Positions 35,438 to 44,931 of a stretch of 64,000 nt of DNA are shown one piece after another (within the stretch, counting starts at the first letter, position 1; each line of letters starts with the position of its first letter). Source of the DNA: SHZI01 sp041396045 (GTDB lineage: Bacteria > Pseudomonadota > Gammaproteobacteria > Steroidobacterales > GCA-2729495); the NCBI GenBank assembly GCA_041396045.1, contig JAWKZI010000015.1:4990-68989 (forward strand), read 5' to 3'. The notes under the pieces are model-generated. The model was not told the DNA's origin. It was given only the letters and a program-made list of their open reading frames with translations, and did no database searches. The position numbers were made by a program, and so were the translations under genes.

Positions 35438-35697
35438 GGGGGTCCCTTCCAGCGCACTGTCATGCCTTGTTTAACTGCCTCAATGGCCGGGCCTGCAACT
35501 CGAAACCAATCGTCAGTATACCTCGTCGGCTACGGCCGGCAAATGCTGCAATACAGGCACCGCACCACGGTAGTTGTAGTCAGGCCGATTACTGCCGCTT
35601 GGGTGATTTTGCCGCCACTCCTGCCAGTCGCAACACAGTCTGCTAGCATCGTTGCACCGCGTTAGAGCCTGCCGCCACTTCTTCGGAGACAGACACG

Positions 35698-36195
35698 ATG
35701 GCCACTACCGTAAACGATTCCCCGACCAGCCAATTGGCGAATGCCCTTAAATTCCTGCAGTCGCGGGTGGGCGAGGAAGTCCATACCAGCGACTGGCTGA
35801 CTATCGACCAGACCATAATCAACGACTTTGCCAATGCCACACGTGACCGGCAGTGGATCCACGTCGACGAGGCACGGGCCGCAAAGGACTCTCCGTATGG
35901 CAGAACCATTGCTCACGGCTTTCTGACACTGTCGCTCTATCCGGTTTTGCGGGGCCTCGTTGACTCCGGCAAGCCACTGGCACCTGGCGTCAAACAGGTC
36001 ATCAACTACGGAATCAACAAGCTGCGCTTTCCGAATGCCGTCATGGTGGGCAGCCGAATTCGCGCACACTGCAAAATAGTCTCGGCCAAGGAAGTCAAAG
36101 AAACCATCGAGCTGATTGAGGAATATTCCGTCGAGATCGAGGGCAAGGATCGCCCGGCGTGTGTCGCCGAATGTGTCATGCGCCTGTATTTCTGA
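35698..36195 (+). CDS. MaoC-family (R)-enoyl-CoA hydratase/dehydratase
   Basis: 165 residues with the hot-dog fold hydratase-2 motif: DFANATRDRQWIHVDEARA holds the catalytic Asp and His, followed by GRTIAHGFLTLSL. Such enzymes hydrate trans-2-enoyl-CoA to (R)-3-hydroxyacyl-CoA in beta-oxidation or PHA supply. It starts ATG 35698 after a cggagac site and precedes an enoyl-CoA hydratase by 10 bp, forming a short acyl-CoA operon divergent from the envelope operon. Confidence 0.92.
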   Translation: MATTVNDSPTSQLANALKFLQSRVGEEVHTSDWLTIDQTIINDFANATRDRQWIHVDEARAAKDSPYGRTIAHGFLTLSLYPVLRGLVDSGKPLAPGVKQVINYGINKLRFPNAVMVGSRIRAHCKIVSAKEVKETIELIEEYSVEIEGKDRPACVAECVMRLYF

Positions 36196-36205
36196 AGCCG
36201 GACCC

Positions 36206-36976
36206 TTGAACCAGCCACTGCTTGCAGAGCATCTGGGTGACCGGCTGCGGATCGCGATCAATCGGCCGGATCAGCGCAATGCATTGTCGCTGGCACTTCT
36301 CGACGAACTCGCAGACATTCTGAGACGGCATGTCAACGACGCCAGTCTGAAGTGTGTGATTCTCACGGCCACTGGCGATCGCTGCTTCGCGGCCGGTGGT
36401 GACCTGAAGGAGCTTGATGCCATACGCAGCACGGCCGATACGCTGGCCATGTCGCGCCGTGTGCGGTCTACGCTTGATACCGTGCGCCGCTTTCCGGTCC
36501 CGGTGATTGCCGCCTTGAACGGGCATGCGCTCGGCGGCGGTGCGGAGCTGGCCATGGCCTGTGACTTGCGCATTGCGTCAGCACAGGCCGATCTGGGCTT
36601 TCTGCAGGCGCAATTGAACGTAACTACAGCCTGGGGCGGTGGCATAGACCTGCTTGCCGAACTGGGTCCGGCGCGTGGCCTTGCCGTACTGATTGAAGCG
36701 CGGCGCATCCCGGCTGCCGAAGCATTGCAGCTGGGTCTGTTGCAACGGGTCTGTGTTGGCGATGAGTCGCTGGCCGCTTGTACCGACAGCTTCATCGCGC
36801 CCCTCCTGAAGCGCCCGGTCCAGGTACTTCGTGCCTGCAAACAGCTCAGCCTCGCGACACGGCTGGCCTTGCATGAGCGGCTCACGCTGACAGAAGAGTC
36901 CGGCTTCACCAATTGCTGGACGCATGCCGATCACTGGACTGCAGCCGCAACCGCACTCAGACCCCGATCCTCCTGA
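36206..36976 (+). CDS. Enoyl-CoA hydratase/isomerase family protein
   Basis: A crotonase-fold protein of 256 residues beginning LNQPLLAEHLGDRLRIAINRPDQRNALS. It has the oxyanion-hole segments CFAAGGDLKEL and LNGHALGGGAELAMACDLRIA, then the crotonase-region LGFLQAQLNVTTAWGGG, where one catalytic Glu of classical hydratases is replaced (Gln/Leu rather than PE), so the reaction may not be hydration. The start is taken as TTG 36206; a GTG further upstream lies inside the maoC gene. It converges with the acyl-CoA ligase gene. Confidence 0.86.
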   Translation: MNQPLLAEHLGDRLRIAINRPDQRNALSLALLDELADILRRHVNDASLKCVILTATGDRCFAAGGDLKELDAIRSTADTLAMSRRVRSTLDTVRRFPVPVIAALNGHALGGGAELAMACDLRIASAQADLGFLQAQLNVTTAWGGGIDLLAELGPARGLAVLIEARRIPAAEALQLGLLQRVCVGDESLAACTDSFIAPLLKRPVQVLRACKQLSLATRLALHERLTLTEESGFTNCWTHADHWTAAATALRPRSS

Positions 36977-37026
36977 CGGAACTGCAGCAGGCCCGAGTTC
37001 AGCCACTCCCCTGTCGGACGGTGGCT

Positions 37027-38679
37027 TTAGTCACGGAGTTTGCGGCGCAGGATCTTTCCGATATTCGACTTCGGCAGGGAATCACGGATTTCCAGATGCC
37101 TGGGAAGCTTGTAGGCAGCGAGGGAGTCCCGCAAATAACTCCGGACTTCCTCAAGGCTGAGGGTCTGGCCCGGCTTCAGCACCAGAAACAGTTTGACCGC
37201 CTCGCCCGTGTGTTCGTCCGGAACACCGATACAACCAGCCTCAAAAACTGCCGGATGATTGGTGATCGCCATCTCGACCTCATTGGGATAAACCTTGAGT
37301 CCGGACACGTTGATCATGTCCTTCTTGCGGTCCACGATGCGGAAATAGCCACGCTCATCCATCACAGCAATGTCACCGGTGCGAAAGTACCCGTCGTGCG
37401 TCATGACACGAGCGGTTCCCTCTTCGTCGTTCCAGTAGCCACGCATCACCTGAGGACCCTTCACACAGATCTCGCCCGGCTCGCCGGCCGGAACCTCCTT
37501 GTCCTCGTCCCGCAAGGAGATCAACGTGTTCGGCATCGGCAAGCCAATGCTGCCGTTGTAATCTGCCAGAGTGACGGGATTCGTCGTCAGCACCGGCGAT
37601 GTTTCCGACAGCCCGTAGCCCTCGTGAATCATGATGCCGGTCAGTTCCTTCCACTCCCTGGCTGTAGCCGGCATGACTGACATGCCACCGGCAGATGCGA
37701 GCTTGAGTGCGGAAAAATCCACCGACCGGATATCCGGATGGTTGATGAGGGCCTGGTAGAGGGTGTTTACGCCCGTAATTGCCGTGAATTTCCGGCGGCG
37801 GAGTTCAGCAACAAAAGATTTCAGATCACGCGGATCGGTGATCAGGATGTTGTGCCCCCCGACGTCGATATAGCAAAGACAGTTACACGTCAGTGCATAT
37901 ATATGGTACAGCGGCAATGGCGCTACCATGATCTCCTCACCGCGCCGGGTTCTTGATGCAAACCAGGTGTTGACCTGGCGCACATTGGCAACAAGGTTCC
38001 CATGGGTGAGCATCGCTCCACGAGAGCGACCCGTAGTCCCTCCCGTGTACTGCAGGCAGGCAAGATCGCTGCCCTTCGGCCGTGACGCAATATCAGCCAG
38101 TGGCTCGCAGGCTGAAATTGCCGACCAGCCAAGTGCACCAGGCACGTGGTGGACGGGTTTGCGGCGCACAAAGCGGAGAACGAAATTAACGATCGGACCG
38201 CGGGGAAAGCCCAGCAGGTCACCGGCGCCCGTCACCAGTACGTGGCGCACACCAACACGGGCGCGGACTTCTGCGTAAGTCCCGGCACTCTGTGCGAACA
38301 CTACCAGTACCGTGACACCGGAATCGTTGAGCTGGTGCTCCAGTTCCGATGCCGTGTACATCGGGTTGACATTGACAGCCACCAAACCGGCTCGCCATAT
38401 CCCCACCAGTGCCACCGGATACTGGAGCAGATTTGGCAGCATGATGGCCACCCGATCGCCCGGCTTGACCCCTGGCAGGGCATGCAGCCAGCTGGCAAAT
38501 CTCCGGCTCAAATCGTCGAGTTCGCCAAAAGTGATCGTCCCGCCAAGATTACTGAATGCCGGGCGGTCGGCGAACTGTTCAACGGCTCGATCTACAATAT
38601 CCAGCACGGACTCGTCCGGATCCAGATCGATACTGGCTGGAACGCCGGGTGAGTATTCCCTGATCCAAGGCTTGTTCAT
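37027..38679 (-). CDS. fadD: Long-chain fatty-acid-CoA ligase
   Basis: A 550-residue AMP-forming acyl-CoA synthetase. It has the P-loop-like YTGGTTGRSRGAMLTHGN, the YGLSETSPV adenylate motif, a GEICVKGPQVMRGYW segment, TGDIAVMDERGYFRIVDRKKDMI, and the C-terminal catalytic-Lys region LPKSNIGKILRRKLRD. It activates fatty acids with ATP and CoA at the inner membrane. Length and order match E. coli FadD closely. It is transcribed away from the HMG-CoA reductase gene across a 102-bp divergent gap. Confidence 0.95.
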   Translation of the reverse strand: MNKPWIREYSPGVPASIDLDPDESVLDIVDRAVEQFADRPAFSNLGGTITFGELDDLSRRFASWLHALPGVKPGDRVAIMLPNLLQYPVALVGIWRAGLVAVNVNPMYTASELEHQLNDSGVTVLVVFAQSAGTYAEVRARVGVRHVLVTGAGDLLGFPRGPIVNFVLRFVRRKPVHHVPGALGWSAISACEPLADIASRPKGSDLACLQYTGGTTGRSRGAMLTHGNLVANVRQVNTWFASRTRRGEEIMVAPLPLYHIYALTCNCLCYIDVGGHNILITDPRDLKSFVAELRRRKFTAITGVNTLYQALINHPDIRSVDFSALKLASAGGMSVMPATAREWKELTGIMIHEGYGLSETSPVLTTNPVTLADYNGSIGLPMPNTLISLRDEDKEVPAGEPGEICVKGPQVMRGYWNDEEGTARVMTHDGYFRTGDIAVMDERGYFRIVDRKKDMINVSGLKVYPNEVEMAITNHPAVFEAGCIGVPDEHTGEAVKLFLVLKPGQTLSLEEVRSYLRDSLAAYKLPRHLEIRDSLPKSNIGKILRRKLRD

Positions 38680-38781
38680 GGTTTACGCATCCTACAACCG
38701 TGGCGACAATACCGCATTGCTGCTACGGTTTGGCAGCAGCGCCGTTGCAGCAGTCGCCCCGGCAGTCAGCAGGAGAACCCC

Positions 38782-41064
38782 TTGAGCCGATCCCGGATTC
38801 CGCAGTTCTACAAGATGTCAGTGGCCGAACGTGTGCAGGCGGTACGTGATCGGGGCTTGTTGAGCGAAGCAGACTTCGACCAGCTGTCCGCCGGCATGAC
38901 CACCCTTAATCTGCAGGCTGCCGACAAGATGATCGAGAACGTCATTGGCGTTCTGGGCATGCCGATTGGCCTCGGTCTGAATTTCCTGATCAACGGCAAG
39001 GATTACGTGGTGCCCATGGCTGTCGAGGAGCCGTCGATCGTGGCCGCCATCAGCGCCACTGCCAAGCTGGCCCGGGAGTCCGGCGGCTTTGCCACCAGCT
39101 CGACTCCACCGATATAGATCGGTCATATCCAGGTACTGGAGTGCGACAACCTGCCTCGAGCCCGTGCTGCTCTGCTGGAACACAAGCGCGATCTGCTCGA
39201 CCTCGCCAACAGTTTTCACCCACGTATGGTGGCACGCGGTGGTGGCGCTGTAGACCTCGAAGTGCACACCCACCCGCTGCGTTCCATGCCGGGCCAGATG
39301 CTGGTCGTACACCTCCTGGTCGATACCCGCGACGCAATGGGTGCCAACCTGGTCAATGGCATGTGCGAAGGCGTGGCGCCCCTGATCGAACAAATTACCG
39401 AGGGCAAGGTTTTCCTGCGTATCCTGTCCAACCTCGCCGATCGTGCCCTGGCACGCGCTGAAGTCACCTTCCCGGTGGCGGGGCTTGCCGGCAAGGGCTA
39501 CCCGGGTGATCGGGTCCGCGACGGCGTCATTGTCGCTGCAGATTTTGCCCACGCAGACCCCTATCGTGCAGCGACGCACAACAAGGGTGTCATGAACGGC
39601 GTGGATGCGGTGGCGTTGGCCACCGGCAATGACTGGCGCGCCCTGGAAGCCGGCGCCCACGCCTACGCTGCACGCCACGGCCGCTATGGCTCCCTCACCG
39701 AGTGGTGGGCCGATGAAGATGGCAACTTGCGCGGCAGGATCGAGATGCCGATGAAGGTTGGCATCGTGGGCGGTCCTCTGGAAACGAATCCAGGTGTCGC
39801 AATGAATCTGCGGCTTCTGGCGGTGGAGTCCGCTACCGAGCTTGCCGAGGTGATGGCGGCCGTCGGCCTGGCACAGAACTTTGCGGCACTGCGCGCTTTG
39901 GCGACAGACGGCATCCAGTCCGGGCACATGACGCTGCATGCGCGTACGGTGGTCAAGGCGGCCGGAACCCCCGCCGCACTTTTCAATGAGGTGCTTGAGC
40001 GGGTGATCCAGAGTGGGGAAATCAAGGTCTGGAAAGCCCAGCAGATTCTTGAGGAGGTTCGCCAGCTTGCGCCGACGGCACCGGATAGCCGCCTGCGGCG
40101 CCTGCAAGGTGATAGCGTTGGCGAAGGTATCGGCTACGGCAAGATCATCCTGCTTGGTGAACATGCCGTGGTCCATGGTCGACATGCCCTCGCCTGTCCG
40201 CTACCGCTGACGATCCGCGCCATCGTGACCGACGGCGATCGCGGAGTTGAATTGCTGATCCCGCGTTGGGGCGTTGAGTATCAACTCGCGAAGCCACGCG
40301 AACTGCGCCGCTCCTTTGAACAATCGGCCGGTGCCATTCTGGACAAACTGGGTCTGTCGGACCGCACCATGCGGATCGAAGTATTTCCGGACGTACCGCG
40401 AGGCATGGGACTGGGTGGTTCAGCGGCACTGGCTGTCGCCATTGTCCGGGCACTGGACCTGCACTTCCGCCTCGGCCTGAACGATGCTGAAGTCAACGAC
40501 CTGGCGTTTCTGTCGGAACAGACTGCGCACGGGCACCCCAGTGGTATCGACAATACCCTTGCAACCTACGGCAAGCCGCTGGTCTTTCGGCGTGGCATGC
40601 CACCACTTGTGGAACTTCTGAATGTTCCGCAGCCATTGTCGATCGTCGTCGGCATGACCCACAGCGAAGGACTTACCGCCCGCACGGTAGCCAACGTCGG
40701 AGACGCCCGTGCGCGCAATCCGAAGCTGTACGACAAGATCTTTGATGATATCGATGCCCTCGTGCTACAGGCCGTATCGGCAATTCAGGACAACAACGTT
40801 ACCGCCCTGGGTGACCTCATGAATGTCAACCAGGGATTGCTGAACGCACTGCAGGTGTCAACGCCTGAACTGGAAAAATTGATTGACGTGGCCCGCGAGG
40901 CCGGTGCGGCCGGCGCTAAACTCACCGGTGGTGGCGGTGGTGGCGCAATGCTGGCGCTGTGCGACTGCGGGGAGACAGCCGCCGAGGTACAACAAGCTAT
41001 CGAAAGACAAGGTTTTCGTGCACTGCTGGTCACGGCCGGTGGTGACGGTGTAACAGATGACTGA
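38782..41064 (+). CDS. HMG-CoA reductase (class II)-mevalonate kinase fusion with an internal in-frame TAG
   Basis: A TTG start (38782) follows AGGAG. Codons 1-111 give the reductase N-terminus (PQFYKMSVAERV, LINGKDYVVPMAVEEPSIVAA with Glu83). Codon 112 (39115-39117) is TAG. The same frame continues through the rest of class II reductase: RDAMGAN, THNKG (Lys268), TGNDW (Asp284) and GHMTLHAR (His386). After a roughly 40-residue linker, codon 451 begins mevalonate kinase: GKIILLGEHAVVHG, MGLGGSAALA, and TGGGGGGAML. The product would make mevalonate and then phosphorylate it. The TAG falls where Pseudomonas mevalonii reductase has Met (LM), directly after STPPI. It could be a sequencing error, nonsense mutation or readthrough. 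All catalytic residues are intact otherwise. Confidence 0.88.
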
Positions 41065-41660
41065 TGGAATGATCGCAAACGGTGCAGAGATGACAATGCA
41101 AAGGGATCCAGCAACCCTGGAAGATATGCTGGTCCTGGTAGACAGTGCCGATCGGGAAATCGGGACGTTAGCCAAGACCGCTGGTCATTTGGGTGCAGGC
41201 ACTCTTCATCGGGCATTCTCGGTATTTCTGTTCAACACTGCCGGATCGGTGCTCATACAGCAACGTGCCGCCGGCAAAATGTTATGGCCCGGTTTCTGGG
41301 CGAACCAGCTGCTGCAGCCATCCACGACCCGGCGAAGATGTTGAAGCCGCAGCCCGCCGTCGGGTCCGGGAAGAATTGAGCGTCGATTGCCGGCTACGCT
41401 TTCTCTATAAATTTGAGTATCAGGCCCGATTTGGTGACGTCGGCTCCGAGCACGAGCTTTGTCATGTCTTTGCCGGATATCCGGATGGTGAGCTGACGGT
41501 CGACCCCACAGAAATTGCTGACCATAAATGGGTCTCACCTGCGGAACTGACTCGCGCAATAGCAGCGGAACCCGCGCGCTACAGTCCGTGGACGAAACTG
41601 GAATGGCAACGGATTACCGACAATTTTCTTGAGCAGATACTTGCCGATTGCAACCGCTGA
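41057..41660 (+). CDS. idi: Isopentenyl-diphosphate delta-isomerase (type 1), frameshifted
   Basis: A Nudix-fold isomerase interconverting IPP and DMAPP. The first part reads LVDSADREIGTL, HRAFSVFLFN and MLWPGFWAN. At 41305-41306 an extra C breaks the frame; removing it gives the catalytic-Cys motif NSCCSHPRPGE, then AARRRVREEL (Nudix-like helix) and EHELCHVFAG with the catalytic Glu, to a stop at 41660. Corrected length is about 200 residues, normal for type 1. It overlaps the end of the reductase-kinase gene by 8 bp, so the two are coupled and feed IPP/DMAPP to the carotenoid genes nearby. Confidence 0.9.
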
Positions 41661-41661
41661 A

Positions 41662-42483
41662 ATGTCTACGGTCGTCATTACAGGCAGCACACGGGGCATT
41701 GGCTACGGTCTGGCCACTGAATTTGTAAAGCGTGGCCACAATGTGGTGCTGTCCAGCCGTCGCCAGGCCGATGTCGACAAGGCCGTTGCGGAGCTGAGCG
41801 AACTGGCCGCTCACCCTGGTTACGGCAAGGTTCAGGGAACAACCTGCGATGTAACCCGCAAGCTGGATGTGCAGGCCCTGTGGGACCATGCTGTGGCAGC
41901 TTTCGGTCGGGTCGACTACTGGATCAACAATGCGGGTCGGGCCACGTCGCGATACGCGGTACATGAGCTGCCCGAAGAACTCGTCCACACGCTCGTTGAT
42001 GGCAACCTGAAGGGCAGCATTTTCGGTTCACAGATTGCCATTGACGGATTTCGACTTCAGGGGTCCGGCAACCTGTACAACATGCTGGGCGGCAGCTACG
42101 ACGGCAAGCGCCTGACGCCCAACATGGGGGTATATAGCGCGACCAAGGCCGGCGACTGGTTACTCACCCGATATCTGGTTGCCGAAAACGAGAATCCGCA
42201 GATCATCATTGGCGCGATCAGTCCCGGGATGCTGATTACACCCAACTGGTTTGACGAGCAAAAGCAGATGAGCAACGAGGACTGGCTGAAGATCCGCCCG
42301 GTGCTGAATATATTGTGTGACTACGTTGAAACTGCCACGCCCTGGCTCGTGGACCAGGTGCTATCGAATCGCGAGAGCGGCAAGCGGATAGCGTGGATGA
42401 CCACCGGCAAACTTCTGCGTCGCTTTGCCAACGCCAAAGTGCTTGGCCGAAAGCGTGACCTGTTTTCACGGTTCGGGCTCTGA
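41662..42483 (+). CDS. Short-chain dehydrogenase/reductase resembling chlorophyll b reductase (NYC1/NOL)
   Basis: A 273-residue SDR: ITGSTRGIGYGLA (NADP site), WINNAG, and the catalytic YSATKAG. Beyond the core, SPGMLITPNWF, the NILCDYVETATPWLV segment and the late GKRIAWMTTGKLLRRF follow the layout I recall from NYC1/NOL chlorophyll(ide) b reductases (FNIICELPETVARTLV; GKAVNYLTPPRI). Chlorophyll is unlikely here, so the substrate may be another tetrapyrrole, terpenoid or lipid. ATG 41662 follows the idi stop by one base, so it belongs to the isoprenoid operon. Confidence 0.88.
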   Translation: MSTVVITGSTRGIGYGLATEFVKRGHNVVLSSRRQADVDKAVAELSELAAHPGYGKVQGTTCDVTRKLDVQALWDHAVAAFGRVDYWINNAGRATSRYAVHELPEELVHTLVDGNLKGSIFGSQIAIDGFRLQGSGNLYNMLGGSYDGKRLTPNMGVYSATKAGDWLLTRYLVAENENPQIIIGAISPGMLITPNWFDEQKQMSNEDWLKIRPVLNILCDYVETATPWLVDQVLSNRESGKRIAWMTTGKLLRRFANAKVLGRKRDLFSRFGL

Positions 42484-42496
42484 GCCGGCCGGCACC

Positions 42497-43453
42497 GTGT
42501 CGGTTGCCAGGACACCATCTGCCGAGCCTCTGCTGATCGTTCGCGGAGCCACCCGCCGCTTTGGCAAGCGGGCAGCGCTGGCCGGCGCGGATCTCTCACT
42601 ACTCAAGGGTGAAGTGCTGGCTTTGCTGGGCCCCAACGGTGCCGGCAAATCTACACTGTTGCGGGCCATCGCTGGCCGGCTCCGGCTTGACGAGGGCACT
42701 ATTCGTATCAGTGGCCTGCCACCCGATCATCACCAGGCCAGGCTGCATGTTGGCTTCGTGCCGCAGTCCATTGCGCTTTGGGGAAGGCTACCCGTGCGCA
42801 CCAACCTGGAAATTCTGGGTCGCATGGCCGGCGTTTCGCGCCGGGATATCCCGGCCGCAGTTCGCGATGCACTCGACTGGTGCGGGCTGGCCGATCGTGC
42901 AACAGATCGTGTTGCCACCCTGTCTGGCGGCATGCAGCGCCGCATAAACATCGCTGCCGGCACCCTGCATCGCCCTGACCTGCTCTTGCTGGATGAGCCA
43001 ACCGTGGGACTCGACCGGGCTTCCGGCGACGCTATCCACCGGGTACTCGCGAGGCTGCGTGATGAGGGTCTGGCGCAGATTCTCACCACGCATGTGTTCG
43101 TGGAAGCTGAAGCACTGGCGGACCGGGTGGCCGTGATGGCTGCCGGGGTCGTCCGGGCCGCCGACACCATTCCCAGCCTGGTAGGCCGCCTTTTTGGCAA
43201 CGATCAGGAAGTCCTGCTGATGCTGGCGGCGCCGCCCGCACCCGAGCTGCGCGACTTTCTGCGTGCCAGCCAGTTTTCGCCAACCAATGAGGACCGACGC
43301 TGGATGGGCCGGCTGCACGGCGGACTGGAACAACTGCCTGAAGTACGCACCCGGCTGATTGCCGCCGGCGCGGACGTACAGGAATTGCGAGTCAGGCAAC
43401 CGGGTCTCCATGGTGTCTATGTGGAACTTACCGGCGAAGTGCCGGAGCACTGA
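42497..43453 (+). CDS. ABC transporter ATP-binding protein
   Basis: A 318-residue ATPase of an ABC-2-type exporter. Walker A GPNGAGKSTLL, Q-loop FVPQSIALW, signature LSGGMQRRINIA, Walker B LLLLDEPTVGLD and an H-loop TTHVF are all present. A C-terminal extension (about residues 225-318) is typical of drug/polysaccharide exporters. It begins with GTG 42497 just after the SDR gene; longer starts would overlap that gene. It pairs with the permease 23 bp downstream. The transported substrate is unknown, possibly a lipid or terpenoid given the neighbours. Confidence 0.92.
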   Translation: MSVARTPSAEPLLIVRGATRRFGKRAALAGADLSLLKGEVLALLGPNGAGKSTLLRAIAGRLRLDEGTIRISGLPPDHHQARLHVGFVPQSIALWGRLPVRTNLEILGRMAGVSRRDIPAAVRDALDWCGLADRATDRVATLSGGMQRRINIAAGTLHRPDLLLLDEPTVGLDRASGDAIHRVLARLRDEGLAQILTTHVFVEAEALADRVAVMAAGVVRAADTIPSLVGRLFGNDQEVLLMLAAPPAPELRDFLRASQFSPTNEDRRWMGRLHGGLEQLPEVRTRLIAAGADVQELRVRQPGLHGVYVELTGEVPEH

Positions 43454-43476
43454 ATAGTGGCACGGAGTATCGATAC

Positions 43477-44713
43477 ATGATCCTCGCTATCGTACGCACG
43501 GCCATGCTGCAGCTATGGCACGATCGAGGCGCACTGCTCATGGCGCTCCTGGTACCGGTAATTTTCTTTCTGATCTTCGCGGAAATATTTGCCACCGCTG
43601 CCGGGGATCAGTTGCAGCTTCGCGTGGCCATTGTCGACGAAGTACAAAGTGGCGATTCCATCGCACTGCTGCATGCGCTGGTTGCCGTACCGTCGATTCA
43701 CCCCGTGTCCGGCGCGGAACCCGGGCGCCTGACCCGGAGTGATGCTACGGACCTGGTCCGCCGCGGTACTGCCGATGTCGGCCTGGTCGTCCGTGCCGAC
43801 GGAGAAACCCTGGCGACGGCTTATGGACTGGCGGCACCACCGCTGTTGTTGTTTGTAGATCCGTCCCGCAGCGTGGCGGCCACCATGCTCTCCGGACAAC
43901 TGCAACGGGCCTACTTCAGCGCCCTCCCCGACTTGGCGATCGGCCGGGTTGCTGAATTGATTGGCACCGAATTGACTGAGTTCACACCAGCTCAGAAGGC
44001 CGAAATAGACGCTGGATTGCGTGAAATGCGTGCCTCGGCTGCCGGCCAGTCATCATCCGGCTGGAGCTTTGAAGACCTCCTGGAGCGGAAAAACGTCGCG
44101 GGCCAGTCAGCAGCGCTCAACAACGTGGCCTACTACGCCGGCGCTGTGGCCTTCATGTTTCTGTTGTTCGCCGCAGCCCAGGGTGCTCTCGCGATTCTGG
44201 ATGACCAGGCCGCCGGAATTCTGGACCGGATCGCGGCGGGCCCCGGCGGCATCAGCGGTCATCAACGGCCGCTTTCTGTTTCGTTGCTCCAGGGTCTGGT
44301 TCAGGTCAGCTTGATTTTTGCGGTGGCATGGCTGGCCTATGGCGTCGACGTGCCGGGCAATTTTGCCGGTTGATGCTCATCTCCGCTTCTTCCGCACTGC
44401 TGGCAGCCGGCATTGGCATGTTGCTGGTTATTGGTTGCGGAACACGCGCACAGGCCGAAGTTCTGCCAACCGTTGTGATCCTCATCATGTCGGCAATTGG
44501 CGGCAGCATGGTGCCACGCTTCTTCATGCCAGAGTGGCTGCAGAAAATCGGCTGGCTTACCCCCAATACCTGGCACTGGAAGCGTACAGCGGCTTGTTCT
44601 GGCGGGGTGAAGCAGTGGCGGCCCTGTTACCCCTGTGTGCGGGACTTGCGGGCGTTGGTATTGTTGCACTTGGTCTGGCGCACTGGTTTGGTCGGCGGCT
44701 GATCGAAGATTAA
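43477..44713 (+). CDS. ABC-2 family transporter permease, two frameshifts
   Basis: Reconstructed length is about 412 residues: an N-terminal helix (GALLMALLVPVIFFLIF), a large extracytoplasmic domain, then C-terminal helices (AGAVAFMFLLFAAAQGAL, SVSLLQGLVQVSLIFAVAWLAYG, ASSALLAAGIGMLLVIGCG, TVVILIMSAIGGSMVP, LAGVGIVALGLAHWF). Frame 1 ends at about 44370 (expected GGTTTG read as GGTTG). The next piece ends at 44572-44574 (TGG GCA expected, one G missing), where GWLTPNTW should continue ALEAYSGLFWRGE to the stop at 44713. It is the membrane partner of the preceding ATPase. Confidence 0.85.
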
Positions 44714-44780
44714 GCGTGACTTCAAGTGGCGATCGGTGGTTTCAACGCACTTCGCAGCACGCGGCATCCCGGCGGGAAAT

Positions 44781-44863
44781 CCCTTCCGCCCGGCCCTCTG
44801 ACTAATCGGATGGGCACGCCTTTTCGGCGGAAGGGACACCCGCCACGCTGCCGCTCGCGGCAG
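44781..44863. terminator. Inverted repeats between convergent ABC permease and crtB
   Basis: CCCTTCCGCC (44781-44790) pairs with GGCGGAAGGG (44826-44835), and a second hairpin CTGCCG-CTCG-CGGCAG follows (44848-44863). Both lie in the 218-bp gap between two gene ends facing each other, so they probably help end transcription. There are no clear T tracts beyond TTTT at 44821-44824. Confidence 0.4.
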
Positions 44864-44931
44864 GGGTGATCGCAGTCCCATCGACACTAGCGACAACATG
44901 AACCCCGACAGCATGTGGGCCACGGAAGTCG

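Noticed and set aside
39115..39117. TAG as a recoded (pyrrolysine-type) codon
   Set aside because: Other genes here, such as proA, the Hsp20 gene and a CoA ligase, use TAG as their normal stop, the enzyme has Met at the site, and there is no sign of recoding machinery.
38818..40185. 455-codon minus-strand frame opposite the HMG-CoA reductase part
   Set aside because: It mirrors reductase codons, is His/Gln-rich without any family pattern, and the plus strand has full catalytic motifs.
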